A stretch of 64,000 nucleotides of DNA from Pedobacter lusitanus (lineage in GTDB: Bacteria; Bacteroidota; Bacteroidia; Sphingobacteriales; Sphingobacteriaceae). This document shows, piece after piece, positions 54,905 through 63,397 of the stretch; position 1 is the stretch's first letter, and each line of letters begins with the position of its first letter. The notes beneath the pieces are model-generated. The model saw only the letters and a list, made by a program, of their open reading frames with translations. It did not search any database and was not told where the DNA came from. A program made the translations under genes and the position numbers. The stretch is from NCBI RefSeq assembly GCF_040026395.1, contig NZ_CP157278.1:1364001-1428000 (forward strand). Reading direction: 5' to 3'.

Positions 54905-55338
54905 TACTTTTTGAATTGTTTCAGATAAGCATCAGATGATTGGATTTCAGCTTTGTACAAACTGTCTATTTTTCCAATTTTAATACGCTCAGCTTTGAAA
55001 TAACTGATCGCATCTTCATTGGATTTCCCTGTCACATCAGGCTCAAACTTATGCATCCAGTCATTCATCAGCTCTTCAGCTCCGTTTAACCTTTCCAGAG
55101 TAGCTTTCATGGCTACTTTTTCTTTTACCGTATCTGTTGCGGGAAATTTAGCTTTTAAAGCTGGCAGGTCTTTCAGCATAGAATCCAGTTTCATCTGGTT
55201 GTTCACTAAAATCCCGTGATCTTCCATTACCGTATCATGGAATTTCATGACCTCATCTCTTTCTGTCTTATAATTTGGAGTTTGCGTACAGGCAACTGCA
55301 CCTGTAACTAATACGATTGCGGCTAAAAATAATTTCAT
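54904..55338 (-). CDS. Hypothetical helical lipoprotein
   Basis: A 144-residue lipoprotein: signal peptide LFLAAIVLVTGAVAC with lipid Cys17. The rest is helical with coiled-coil tendency (KEKVAMKATLERLNGAEELM). It resembles Bacteroidota proteins loosely named viral A-type inclusion protein, which is not a real function. It is the first gene of the lipoprotein-sco-PepSY operon, so a role in copper or respiratory assembly is possible. Confidence 0.75.
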   Translation of the reverse strand: MKLFLAAIVLVTGAVACTQTPNYKTERDEVMKFHDTVMEDHGILVNNQMKLDSMLKDLPALKAKFPATDTVKEKVAMKATLERLNGAEELMNDWMHKFEPDVTGKSNEDAISYFKAERIKIGKIDSLYKAEIQSSDAYLKQFKK

Positions 55339-55465
55339 ATCATTATTGTTTAATTAATACGTCTTCAGCAACCTTTTAACGGGCTGCAAAAAAATGTATT
55401 ACTGGTCTGCTTATTCGCAGACACATCAGAAAATTGAATTAAAAGGGCTGGAAGCCCAAAAGAAT

Positions 55466-55840
55466 TTAGCAGCTGAATTGCGGAGGGTGGAAAATAGAAT
55501 TCAGCTGAGTTACCGGTTTTCCTGTTGTTAAAGGAACACGCAGATGTCTGGCAATAAATGAATATTGTTTAAATACAAAGGGTGCAGAAAAGACAGCTTC
55601 CTGCATCTGGATTTTCTGAAACTGGCGATCCTGTTTCTGCTCTTTCTCTTCTGCCTGTTTAAGTTTTTTAATGAGGTAACATTTACCGTTACAATGTAGT
55701 TGTGGTTTGTCTTTATTGACACAAAGCTCTTTAGCAATATATCCCTGGTTCATTTCGAAACCTGCAAAGACAAAAAGTCCTGACAGGTTTACAGAAACCG
55801 AACACATTAAAAGTAATATAGCTGTAAAGCGTTTCAGCAT
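55466..55840 (-). CDS. Small Cys-containing exported protein
   Basis: A 124-residue protein with an N-terminal hydrophobic segment (LLLMCSVSVNLSGLFVFAG) and a cysteine-bearing patch ELCVNKDKPQLHCNGKCYL (C-x9-C-x3-C). The charged middle LKQAEEKEQKQDRQFQK is helical. Similar proteins occur beside copper and cytochrome-oxidase genes in Bacteroidota; metal binding by the CNGKC cluster is inference. It begins eight bases after the fabH stop and 127 bases before the lipoprotein gene. Confidence 0.75.
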   Translation of the reverse strand: MLKRFTAILLLMCSVSVNLSGLFVFAGFEMNQGYIAKELCVNKDKPQLHCNGKCYLIKKLKQAEEKEQKQDRQFQKIQMQEAVFSAPFVFKQYSFIARHLRVPLTTGKPVTQLNSIFHPPQFSC

Positions 55841-55847
55841 TGATTGG

Positions 55848-56849
55848 TTACCCCCTTAACTTACCCCATTTTAAATATGTTGCGCCCCAGGAGAATCCTG
55901 CACCAAAAGCGGTGAGCAACAGATTATCATTTTCTTTAAAGTCTTCTTTAAATTCCCACATACACAGTGGAATTGTTGCAGCAGTCGTATTACCGTAAAG
56001 CTGTATATTAACTTTGACCTGGTCTTGTGTTAAACCTAATTTATCACCTACTGCCTGAATAATTCTCAGGTTGGCCTGATGTGGAATCAGCCAGTTGATA
56101 TCTTTGGTTTCCAGATGATTTCTATCCATAATCTCAGTACAGGTCTGGGTCATCCCTTCAATTGCCGCCTTAAAAACTATCCTTCCATTCTGAGATATGT
56201 AATTCTGTTTTTTATCAAGGGTATCCAGTGAAGATGGATTAAGTGATCCGCCCGCTGTAACAATCAAATGCTCCTTACCTACACCATCAGTTCTGAATAC
56301 ATTATCTACCAGCCCAATTTCTGCTTCTGTACGCTCAAGCAAAACTGCTCCGGCCCCATCACCAAAAAGGATACAGGTATTTCTGTCTTCATAATTTACA
56401 ATAGTACTGTTTGCATCGGCGCCAATAACAATCACATTTTTATAGCGATTACTTTCAATTAAACTTGCACCCAGAGTCAGTGCATAAAGAAATCCACTGC
56501 AGGCCGCATTGGAGTCAACACCCCATGCATTTTTCAGCCCTGCCTTTTCGCAGACTATACTGGCTGTAGAAACCATAATATAATCAGGAGTAGCAGTAGC
56601 CACAATTACGCATTCAATTTCATCAGGGTTGATCTGACTATCTTCCAATAGTCTTTTGACTGCCATGGTAGCTAAGTCGGAGGTTGCAAGTGAATCATCA
56701 TTAAGGATTCTTCTCTCGTGAATACCAGTTCTGGAAATAATCCAGTCACTATTTGTATCCACCATTTTCTCCAGATCGTGATTGGTTAAAATGGTTTCTG
56801 GTACATATCCTCCCAAAGCTGTTATGGCAGCATTATATCTCTTTCTCAT
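55848..56849 (-). CDS. fabH: 3-oxoacyl-ACP synthase III
   Basis: A 333-residue ketoacyl synthase of the FabH type. Catalytic Cys lies in NAACSGFLYAL (near residue 116), His in LIPHQANLRII and Asn in LYGNTTAATIPL; the end FGAGFSWGATYLKWG is usual. It starts fatty-acid synthesis by condensing acyl-CoA with malonyl-ACP. It reads toward the small protein gene and is divergent from the second sco gene, an unlikely pair functionally. Confidence 0.93.
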   Translation of the reverse strand: MRKRYNAAITALGGYVPETILTNHDLEKMVDTNSDWIISRTGIHERRILNDDSLATSDLATMAVKRLLEDSQINPDEIECVIVATATPDYIMVSTASIVCEKAGLKNAWGVDSNAACSGFLYALTLGASLIESNRYKNVIVIGADANSTIVNYEDRNTCILFGDGAGAVLLERTEAEIGLVDNVFRTDGVGKEHLIVTAGGSLNPSSLDTLDKKQNYISQNGRIVFKAAIEGMTQTCTEIMDRNHLETKDINWLIPHQANLRIIQAVGDKLGLTQDQVKVNIQLYGNTTAATIPLCMWEFKEDFKENDNLLLTAFGAGFSWGATYLKWGKLRG

Positions 56850-56921
56850 TAAGCATTACAATTCTTGGCGCAAAACTAATAAATATTTACAGCTACGTTA
56901 CACTTTATTTTTACAGTAGCG

Positions 56922-56929
56922 TACCTTTG
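56922..56929 (+). promoter_or_regulatory. -7 box for the second sco gene
   Basis: TACCTTTG is a perfect TAnnTTTG box ending eight bases before the annotated ATG at 56938. Transcription would start about there, so Met5 (56950, MRHQSSV) may be the true start. Confidence 0.55.
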
Positions 56930-56937
56930 CCGGAACA

Positions 56938-57603
56938 ATGAATTTTATTATGAGACATCAATCCTCCGTTATTTGCGCTATTTTACTGAGTGCCACGTTG
57001 TTTGCTTCATCCTGCAAAGAAGAAAGAAAACTTCCGATATATGGCTTAAGAGACACTAAAACCGTTAAAAACAGCGACGGAACGCAAGGTGTTGACACAA
57101 TATATCAGACTATCCCTGCTTTTAAATTCCTGAACCAGGATAGTGTATATATTACAAATGACCATTTTAAGGGAAAAATCTACATTGCCGACTTCTTTTT
57201 CACTTCATGCACCAGTATCTGCCCTATTATGCACAGAAACCTGAAAATGATCTCAGATAAGTTCAAAAATAATCCTGATGTCATGTTTTTATCACATACC
57301 ATAGATTTTAAGTACGATACACCTTCTGTACTTAAAAAGTATGCACAAAAACTGGGAGCCGACAGCCCGAAATGGCAATTTGTATACGGCCCTAAGGACA
57401 GTGTATACACGCTGGCCGGGAAGAGTTACCTGGTTGCCGTAAATGCAGACAGCACCAACAGAGATGGTTATGTACATCAGGGATTTTTAGTCCTGATTGA
57501 TAAAGACAGAAGAATCCGCGGTGCCTATGACGGAACAAATCCTGAACAGGTGGCACAGCTGGAAAAAGATATTCCGGTTTTACTGGCAGAGGATAAAAAA
57601 TAG
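56938..57603 (+). CDS. SCO family copper-binding protein (second copy)
   Basis: A 221-residue lipoprotein: signal ending FASSC. TSCTSICPIMHRN keeps the CxxxC site and HTIDFKYDTPS the His ligand. It is closely similar to the other SCO protein (shared TYQTIPAFKFLNQDS-like stretch, and DRRIRGAYDGT). Cytochrome c follows two bases later. Possibly the pair serves copper delivery and electron transfer to an oxidase elsewhere. The 5' end may begin at Met5. Confidence 0.93.
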   Translation: MNFIMRHQSSVICAILLSATLFASSCKEERKLPIYGLRDTKTVKNSDGTQGVDTIYQTIPAFKFLNQDSVYITNDHFKGKIYIADFFFTSCTSICPIMHRNLKMISDKFKNNPDVMFLSHTIDFKYDTPSVLKKYAQKLGADSPKWQFVYGPKDSVYTLAGKSYLVAVNADSTNRDGYVHQGFLVLIDKDRRIRGAYDGTNPEQVAQLEKDIPVLLAEDKK

Positions 57604-57605
57604 AG

Positions 57606-58025
57606 ATGAGAAAATTTATATTGATTAGTCTGGTTTCGCTAACGCTGATCAGCATGTTTTATTCTTGCCAGACTGCAGAGACAGTACAACAGGATGCCTA
57701 TTATGTTAATGGAAGAGATCTTTATATCAAACATTGTCAGAATTGCCATGGTGCCAAAGGCGAAGGACTGGGTGCTTTAACCCCACCGCTTACGGACAGT
57801 GTATTTATGAAGACTAACAAAGCAAAGCTTGCCTGCTTTATCAAAAATGGGATTTCTACGCCGGTTACTGTCCATGGACAGGTTTATGAAGGTAAAATGC
57901 CTGAATTTAATCTGGCTGATATAGATATCGCTCAGCTGATTGTTTATATCACCAATGGCTTTGGACATCGGCAAGGCATGTACAACAACCAGCAGGTAGA
58001 AAACGATCTTAAGAACTGCAAATAG
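57606..58025 (+). CDS. Cytochrome c lipoprotein
   Basis: A 139-residue lipoprotein (lipobox LISMFYSC, Cys21). The haem site is HCQNCHGAKGEGLGALTPPL with CxxCH, and the distal ligand Met is in GKMPEF. It is a class I mono-haem cytochrome of the type that shuttles electrons at the outer face of the membrane. It begins two bases after the second SCO stop, so the two are probably co-translated. Confidence 0.92.
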   Translation: MRKFILISLVSLTLISMFYSCQTAETVQQDAYYVNGRDLYIKHCQNCHGAKGEGLGALTPPLTDSVFMKTNKAKLACFIKNGISTPVTVHGQVYEGKMPEFNLADIDIAQLIVYITNGFGHRQGMYNNQQVENDLKNCK

Positions 58026-58043
58026 CAATTTGTTTTTTTTCTG

Positions 58044-58051
58044 TAGCTTTG
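58044..58051 (+). promoter_or_regulatory. -7 box for rnpB
   Basis: TAGCTTTG is a perfect TAnnTTTG box. Its position predicts transcription starting within a base or so of the mature 5' end of the RNase P RNA at 58057. Confidence 0.65.
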
Positions 58052-58056
58052 CGCAA

Positions 58057-58446
58057 AATGCAAGCTGTTCTATCGCTGTAAGTAATGCTCCGGCATCTTA
58101 AAGAGGAAAGTCCGGGCAACACAGAGCATCTCGCTTCCTAACGGGAAGAGGTTTGGGATTGAAGACCTGAATTATGGAAAGTGCCGCAGAAAATATACCG
58201 CCGATGGCCGCAAGGCACAGGTAAGGTTGAAATCGTGAGGTAAGAGCTCACGAATTTTCCAGGTGACTGGAAGAGCTGGTAAACCCCGGGAGTTGAAAGA
58301 CCAAATAGGCTGACGCATGTAGGGCTGCTCGTCCGATGTCAGTGGGTAGGTCGTTAGAGATAAATGGCAACGTTTATAGTAGATTAATGGTAGAAGCCCT
58401 GATTTATCAGGGTACAGAACCCGGCTTACAGGCTTGCATTTTTTCA
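58057..58446 (+). ncRNA. rnpB: RNase P RNA
   Basis: The P1 helix AATGCAAGC (58057) pairs with GCTTGCATT (58432-58440). The conserved GAGGAAAGTCCGGGC near 58105 and ACAGAACCCGGCTTA near 58414 form P4 and its flanks, and GGGAAGAG and AAGGCACAG lie in the expected order. The 3' end runs into TTTTT, giving a P1-plus-T terminator. Size (about 385 bases) fits bacterial type A. It is the ribozyme subunit that matures tRNA 5' ends. Confidence 0.95.
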
Positions 58447-58510
58447 TTTTATCTGTATTATTTGATAATTAGTAAATATATTCGTATCCGATAAAAGATT
58501 AACATACCCT

Positions 58511-59920
58511 ATGGCTAAATTATTAATAATTGATGATGAACGTGCGATAAGAAGCACATTACGTGAGATCTTAGAGTACGAAAATTACGAGGTAGAGGAT
58601 ATTGATAATGGAGTTGACGGACTTGATCTGATCAAAAAAAAGAAATACGACCTGGTATTATGTGATATAAAAATGAATAAGATGGATGGTATGGAAGTGC
58701 TTGAACAGGCATTGGCATACAGTCCGGATCTTCCATTTATTATGATCTCCGGCCACGGTACTGTAGAGACCGCAATTGAAGCCAGCAAAAAAGGAGCTTT
58801 TGATTTTATCTCTAAACCACCTGACTTAAACCGTTTATTAATCACTGTAAGAAATGCACTGGACAGAGGTAACCTGGTTACTGAAACCAAAGTATTAAAA
58901 CGCAGGGTTAGCAAAACAAGAGATATTCTGGGAAGTTCAGAGAATATCAATAAAATCAAGGAAACAATTGAGCGTGTTGCCCCTACGGAAGCCCGTGTAC
59001 TAATTACCGGTGCAAATGGTAGTGGTAAAGAATTGGTTGCACGTTGGTTACATGAGAAATCAAATCGTTCTGAAAGCCCTTTAATTGAAGTAAACTGCGC
59101 AGCAATTCCATCTGAACTGATAGAAAGTGAGCTTTTCGGTCACGAAAAAGGATCATTTACCTCTGCAGTAAAACAAAGGATCGGTAAATTTGAACTGGCT
59201 AATGGAGGCACCCTGTTTCTGGATGAAATTGGTGACATGAGCCTTTCTGCACAGGCAAAAGTACTTCGTGCTTTACAGGAACATAAAATCACCCGTGTTG
59301 GTGGCGAAAAAGAATTAGAAGTTAATGTACGTGTGCTGGCAGCAACGAACAAAGACCTGATGAAAGAAATTGAAGACGGTAATTTCAGAATGGACTTATA
59401 CCACCGTCTGAATGTAATCAATATTCACGTCCCTCATTTAACTGAACGCAGAGAAGATATTCCTGAAATTGCAATGAGCTTCCTGGAGGACATTTGCAAA
59501 GACTACGGCATGCCAGTCAAAAAAATCAGTGAGGCAGGGATGGTCGCTTTACAAAACTTACCATGGACAGGTAATGTGCGTGAACTGCATAATATGATTG
59601 AACGTCTGATTATTCTGAGTGATAAAATAATCTCAGAACATGAGGTTATCGCATTTGCCAATCCGGGCGGAGGTACAAATATCGGTGCTGCTAATCATAG
59701 TCATAATGGTGGTAACAACGGTTCTTCAGGTGGTGTAACCAATTATGATAAATTCACAAATTTCCAGGATTATAAAGATCATGCAGAAAGAGAGTTTATC
59801 AAATTCAAACTGGAAAAGAACAACTGGAACGTATCTAAGACCGCGGATGACATTGATATTCAACGAAGTCACCTGTATAGTAAAATTGAGAAATTCGGCT
59901 TAAAAAGAGTAACTGAATAG
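58511..59920 (+). CDS. NtrC-type sigma-54-dependent response regulator
   Basis: A 469-residue regulator: receiver domain (1-120) with phospho-acceptor Asp52 in VLCDIKMNKMDG; AAA+ domain with Walker A GANGSGKE (168-175), the sigma-54 contact loop as GSFTSA (214-219) instead of GAFTGA, Walker B LFLDEIGD and NLPWTGNVRELHNMI; Fis-type HTH at the end (NNWNVSKTADDIDIQRSHLY). A Gly/Asn-rich linker lies near 400. No histidine kinase gene adjoins. The genuine HTH and complete ATP site argue that it works despite the altered loop. Confidence 0.93.
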   Translation: MAKLLIIDDERAIRSTLREILEYENYEVEDIDNGVDGLDLIKKKKYDLVLCDIKMNKMDGMEVLEQALAYSPDLPFIMISGHGTVETAIEASKKGAFDFISKPPDLNRLLITVRNALDRGNLVTETKVLKRRVSKTRDILGSSENINKIKETIERVAPTEARVLITGANGSGKELVARWLHEKSNRSESPLIEVNCAAIPSELIESELFGHEKGSFTSAVKQRIGKFELANGGTLFLDEIGDMSLSAQAKVLRALQEHKITRVGGEKELEVNVRVLAATNKDLMKEIEDGNFRMDLYHRLNVINIHVPHLTERREDIPEIAMSFLEDICKDYGMPVKKISEAGMVALQNLPWTGNVRELHNMIERLIILSDKIISEHEVIAFANPGGGTNIGAANHSHNGGNNGSSGGVTNYDKFTNFQDYKDHAEREFIKFKLEKNNWNVSKTADDIDIQRSHLYSKIEKFGLKRVTE

Positions 59921-59945
59921 TATATTTTTTAAGACGGGTCTATAG

Positions 59946-59981
59946 AAAAAGGGATTAGCAAAATAAGCTAATCCCTTTTTT
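59946..59981 (+). terminator. Intrinsic terminator after the NtrC-type gene
   Basis: AAAAAGGGATTAGC pairs with GCTAATCCCTTTTT, loop AAAATAA, followed by T. The A-rich other flank may serve the convergent nlpE-like gene. Confidence 0.9.
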
Positions 59982-60013
59982 AAGATCAGCTGAAAGCTGA
60001 CCAGTGTATAAAC

Positions 60014-60496
60014 CTATTTTTTCAGGATATAGTGATCAGCAAGAGCACCTGTAATTTCTTTACCTTCCATATCCCGCTGGAATAGCTGATTCTCTCCAAC
60101 AAAATACTTATTCGGCGCATCTTTTATACCATCCAGTGTAATAACCTGTCCTGCTTTATCCCAGGTAAACTTTCCTTTTTCTTCATAAACCTTTGTATCG
60201 CTCTTACCCAGATATTTGGTCTTCACATTATAGGTCAGATCTTTCCCTAAAACTATAGTAGTTTCGATACCTTCACAATCGGCACAGGGAACAACTCCTT
60301 TGTAGGTACCATCCCAGTCTAAAGAGTTCATTGAGTTATGTCCGTCAGCTGTTTTTGCGGTATCAGTTTTAACTGCTCCCATAGTCAGGCTGTCTTTAGA
60401 CAGACTATCTGCATTTAGTTTTTCAGATTTGTTTGAATTGCCGCATCCCCATAAGGTGCAGCCTGTAATAGCAATTGCCAGAATTTGTCTTTTCAT
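60014..60496 (-). CDS. NlpE-like copper-resistance lipoprotein
   Basis: A 160-residue lipoprotein (lipobox CTLWGC, Cys18). GTYKGVVPCADCEGIETTI is the NlpE N-domain signature with the CxxC pair that senses copper or redox stress at the envelope. The C-terminal half has the usual FVGENQLFQRDMEG. It lacks the second NlpE domain, as in most Bacteroidota. It is convergent with the NtrC-type gene. Confidence 0.87.
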   Translation of the reverse strand: MKRQILAIAITGCTLWGCGNSNKSEKLNADSLSKDSLTMGAVKTDTAKTADGHNSMNSLDWDGTYKGVVPCADCEGIETTIVLGKDLTYNVKTKYLGKSDTKVYEEKGKFTWDKAGQVITLDGIKDAPNKYFVGENQLFQRDMEGKEITGALADHYILKK

Positions 60497-60609
60497 GGTA
60501 CGTTATTTTTATGTATATTCACAAGAAGCAAGAAACACGCCAAAGAATAATCAGGTATGAAATCTGGAAAATGTTTTATAGCTTCATGTAAATTTAAAAA
60601 AACCACAAT

Positions 60610-60831
60610 ATGAAAAAGTTAATCGTTATGATGCTGTTGGCTGTAATGGCTTTTACAACCACGCAAACATTCGCTCAGACAAAAAAAGATGGCTCAAAGG
60701 ATATGCGTTATAAAAAGAACAAGCAGCCAATGAAAAAAGACGGTACACCAGACAAACGTTTCAAAGCAAACAAAGAAACTAAGAAACCAACTACAGTTAA
60801 AATGACTCCTCCTGCAAAAAAAGCAGCATAA
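60610..60831 (+). CDS. Small basic exported protein with internal repeat
   Basis: A 73-residue protein with a signal peptide (LIVMMLLAVMAFTTTQTFAQ). The mature part is basic and contains a duplicated unit KKDGSKDMRYKKNK / KKDGTPDKRFKANK, a pattern met in many small Bacteroidota exports of unknown role. It ends with a Lys/Pro/Ala tail. It has its own upstream region and a following terminator. Confidence 0.75.
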   Translation: MKKLIVMMLLAVMAFTTTQTFAQTKKDGSKDMRYKKNKQPMKKDGTPDKRFKANKETKKPTTVKMTPPAKKAA

Positions 60832-60854
60832 TCGTTAACTGAATAATACAAATT

Positions 60855-60884
60855 AAATGCCCTGTTAGTTAACAGGGCATTTTA
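60855..60884 (+). terminator. Intrinsic terminator after the small basic protein gene
   Basis: AAATGCCCTGTT pairs with AACAGGGCATTT, loop AGTT, then T. Confidence 0.85.
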
Positions 60885-60989
60885 CATATCTGAACTACCT
60901 GTGACAACAATTAGCAAATAATTTACGTTATTTGAGCTGACAGGATCCTGACGTGATGAAAGGCTCCGGTCACTATAAAAGATAAACAG

Positions 60990-61670
60990 ATGAAACTGAT
61001 CAAATATTTGAGTACCCTGGTACTTTTTTCTCTGCTCGCGATTGCTGCTTCTGCACAGGATGCAGTAGTTATTGATACTGGCAACTTTGTCCGTGGAACA
61101 ATCCAGGGGACAGATTTCCTGACTGTCGGTCTTAAAAAAGATGACGGGACACTTGAAAAGTATAGTGCTAAAGACATTAAAGAATTTTTATGGAATGGGG
61201 AAACATTTGTAAGTAAACCATTTGTCACCAATAAAAAAACAGATTACCGTTTCTTTAAACTCGTAGAAGCTGGCAAGCTGAATTTGTATTCTATGGGCGG
61301 CAGCACAGGTCTGGCTGAAAAACCAAAACGCCGTGTCCGTTTCTCTCCTTCTATTGGTCTTGGTATTGGAACCGGAGGTTATAGTGGTGTTGGAATTGGC
61401 GGAGGAGTAAGTTTTGGCGGCAGACGGGATGATGATGACAGACCCAGAAGAGAACGCCGTGCATTATATTATATTGAAAAGCCAGGATCAGGTGAGATGC
61501 TGGAAATTACTCCGGACAACTCTGATACCAATACCCAGTATATTAAAAACACCTTAATGGAGAAAATGTCTGATGATAAAGATCTGACTGAACGCATTAA
61601 AGGAACTGAATATTTTGATGTAAAATCTATAGTGTCACTGGTAAAGAACTACAATTCGGTTCATCAGTAA
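60990..61670 (+). CDS. Hypothetical exported protein
   Basis: A 226-residue protein with a signal peptide (YLSTLVLFSLLAIAASAQ). The N-half resembles a short beta-domain (VIDTGNFVRGTIQGTDFLTV; KKTDYRFFKLVEAGKLNLY). A Gly-rich segment GLGIGTGGYSGVGIGGGVSF, then a charged DDDDRPRRERR linker, precedes a C-terminal helical part. No family is recognised. It is convergent with the FGGY kinase gene and ends at a large palindromic terminator. Confidence 0.75.
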   Translation: MKLIKYLSTLVLFSLLAIAASAQDAVVIDTGNFVRGTIQGTDFLTVGLKKDDGTLEKYSAKDIKEFLWNGETFVSKPFVTNKKTDYRFFKLVEAGKLNLYSMGGSTGLAEKPKRRVRFSPSIGLGIGTGGYSGVGIGGGVSFGGRRDDDDRPRRERRALYYIEKPGSGEMLEITPDNSDTNTQYIKNTLMEKMSDDKDLTERIKGTEYFDVKSIVSLVKNYNSVHQ

Positions 61671-61684
61671 CCTCCTTATAATTC

Positions 61685-61730
61685 AATGCAAAAGGCCGTT
61701 AACCTGATCAGGTTAACGGCCTTTTGCATT
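61685..61730. terminator. Large bidirectional palindromic terminator
   Basis: The sequence is a perfect 46-base palindrome (21-base stem around GATC; arm begins AATGCAAAAGGCCGTTAACC). It sits between two convergent genes and, with TTTT tails on both sides, can end both. Confidence 0.85.
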
Positions 61731-61736
61731 ACAGCT

Positions 61737-63233
61737 TCAGGATGGATTGTTCAGATCATACATTTCATGCATCACTTCTTTTAACTGTCCGTATATCTTT
61801 TTATAAAACCCGAAGACCTGCTGATAGACCAGATGGTTCTTTTCATCAGGTTCGATATAAGTAAGATTCAACTGATCGGGCTGTGGATAATCAGCTGACA
61901 GCCCGATAGTCTTAAAAGCAAGATAGGCAGCTCCAACCGCCGAAGCATCTTCTGCACTATACAGCAAAAGTTTTTTACCAGTAATATCAGCCATAATCTG
62001 CAGCCAGATAGCCGAAGTAACAAAACCTCCGCTTACATTCAGCTGCCTGATTTCCTGCCCGGAAGCAGTAAGTGACTGCAAAACATCATTTAAAGCAAAA
62101 CAAATTCCCTCAATCACCGCCCGGGTAAAATGAGGAGTCTGATGATTCAGATGCATTCCAAAAAATGTACCGCAGCTTTTGGAGTCCCATATAGGTGCAC
62201 GTTCCCCCTGTAAATAAGGCAGAAAAATCAGTCCGGAAGCTCCTGGCAAAATGGACTCAATTTTACCCAGTGCCTCATCATAATCTTCTCTCTTAAGCTC
62301 CGTCTTCTGAAAGATATTTTTCAAATGCCACTTCAGTGCCACTCCCCCATTATTTACCGGTCCTCCGTTGATAAATATCTGCTCATCCAGACGATAGCTA
62401 AAGTTCATAGCCTTTTCATTAACCACAGCAGTATTCCCTGCAACTCTCAGCGCACCACTGGTCCCGATAGTCAAAGCGGCAATTCCGGGCTGTATAGCTC
62501 CGGTTCCCAGGTTGGCCAGACAACCATCTGTTGCCCCAATCACAAATGGTGTTTCTTTGGCGAGCAATGGCAATACGGCTAAAGTATCCGTATTTTTCCT
62601 CAGATGGTTGGTGCTAACCAGTGCAGACAGCTGCGCCGGCCTGATACCGGCAGCTGCAAGAGCTTCAGGATGCCATAACAATGTATTCACATCCATTAAC
62701 CCCGTACAGGAAGCTACTGAATGATCCACTTCAAAAACACCAAACAGACGATACCAGATATATTCTTTAATAGAAATGAACTTATAAACGCTTTTAAAAA
62801 ACTCCGGTTGATTTTCTCTGATCCAGATGATTTTGCATAACGGAGACATCGAATGAACAGGTGTTCCGGTAGCTTTATATAAAGCGGTTCCAAGCCCGGA
62901 GGCTAACAGCGAATATGCTACCGCAGTACTTCTGCTATCTGCCCAGGTCATCATTGGGGCTAATGCCTTACCATCTTCATCAACCGCAATCAAACTATGC
63001 ATTGCACAGCTCAAACTGATCGCTGCAGGAGCAGATTTCAGCCTGGAGACTATGGTGGTTATACTTTGCTGAAAAGCCTGCCAGATCAGCTCAGGGTCCT
63101 GTTCACTATAACCAGGCTGATCCACATTTGTTGGATAAAAATACTGACTGCTGTCGAAAGCCCTGTGATCTGTTCCAACTGCTACAGCTTTAGTACTTCC
63201 GGTTCCGATGTCTGTTCCTAAAATGTATTGCAT
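61737..63233 (-). CDS. FGGY-family carbohydrate kinase, gluconokinase-like
   Basis: A 498-residue kinase. The N-terminal phosphate loop LGTDIGTGSTKAVAV, the GYSEQDPELIW segment, LALTIGTSGALRV, and LPYLQGERAPIWD are the FGGY ATP/sugar signatures; GERAPIWD and MTWADSR are usual in gluconokinases. It phosphorylates a sugar acid or pentulose; gluconate is the most likely substrate but not proved. No gluconate permease or 6-phosphogluconate gene is adjacent. Confidence 0.85.
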   Translation of the reverse strand: MQYILGTDIGTGSTKAVAVGTDHRAFDSSQYFYPTNVDQPGYSEQDPELIWQAFQQSITTIVSRLKSAPAAISLSCAMHSLIAVDEDGKALAPMMTWADSRSTAVAYSLLASGLGTALYKATGTPVHSMSPLCKIIWIRENQPEFFKSVYKFISIKEYIWYRLFGVFEVDHSVASCTGLMDVNTLLWHPEALAAAGIRPAQLSALVSTNHLRKNTDTLAVLPLLAKETPFVIGATDGCLANLGTGAIQPGIAALTIGTSGALRVAGNTAVVNEKAMNFSYRLDEQIFINGGPVNNGGVALKWHLKNIFQKTELKREDYDEALGKIESILPGASGLIFLPYLQGERAPIWDSKSCGTFFGMHLNHQTPHFTRAVIEGICFALNDVLQSLTASGQEIRQLNVSGGFVTSAIWLQIMADITGKKLLLYSAEDASAVGAAYLAFKTIGLSADYPQPDQLNLTYIEPDEKNHLVYQQVFGFYKKIYGQLKEVMHEMYDLNNPS

Positions 63234-63321
63234 GATTATCGATTAAGCTGCAATTTATACTTTAACCCTACTGAAGCAAAATTTAATTCCAAAAGATGGA
63301 TTTGATATGGCATAATCAAAA

Positions 63322-63354
63322 GGCCTGCCGGAATAAATCATTTCACAGCAGGCC
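63322..63354 (-). terminator. Candidate terminator after the GH18 gene
   Basis: GGCCTGC (63322-63328) pairs with GCAGGCC (63348-63354); on the minus strand TTTTGATT follows. The stem is short, loop 19. Confidence 0.45.
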
Positions 63355-63397
63355 CTGATATAGACACAAAGATATCTTGATAGGTTGATACAACGAT

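Noticed and set aside
58172..58447. 91-codon open frame on the minus strand
   Set aside because: It lies opposite the RNase P RNA, whose conserved structure explains the sequence.
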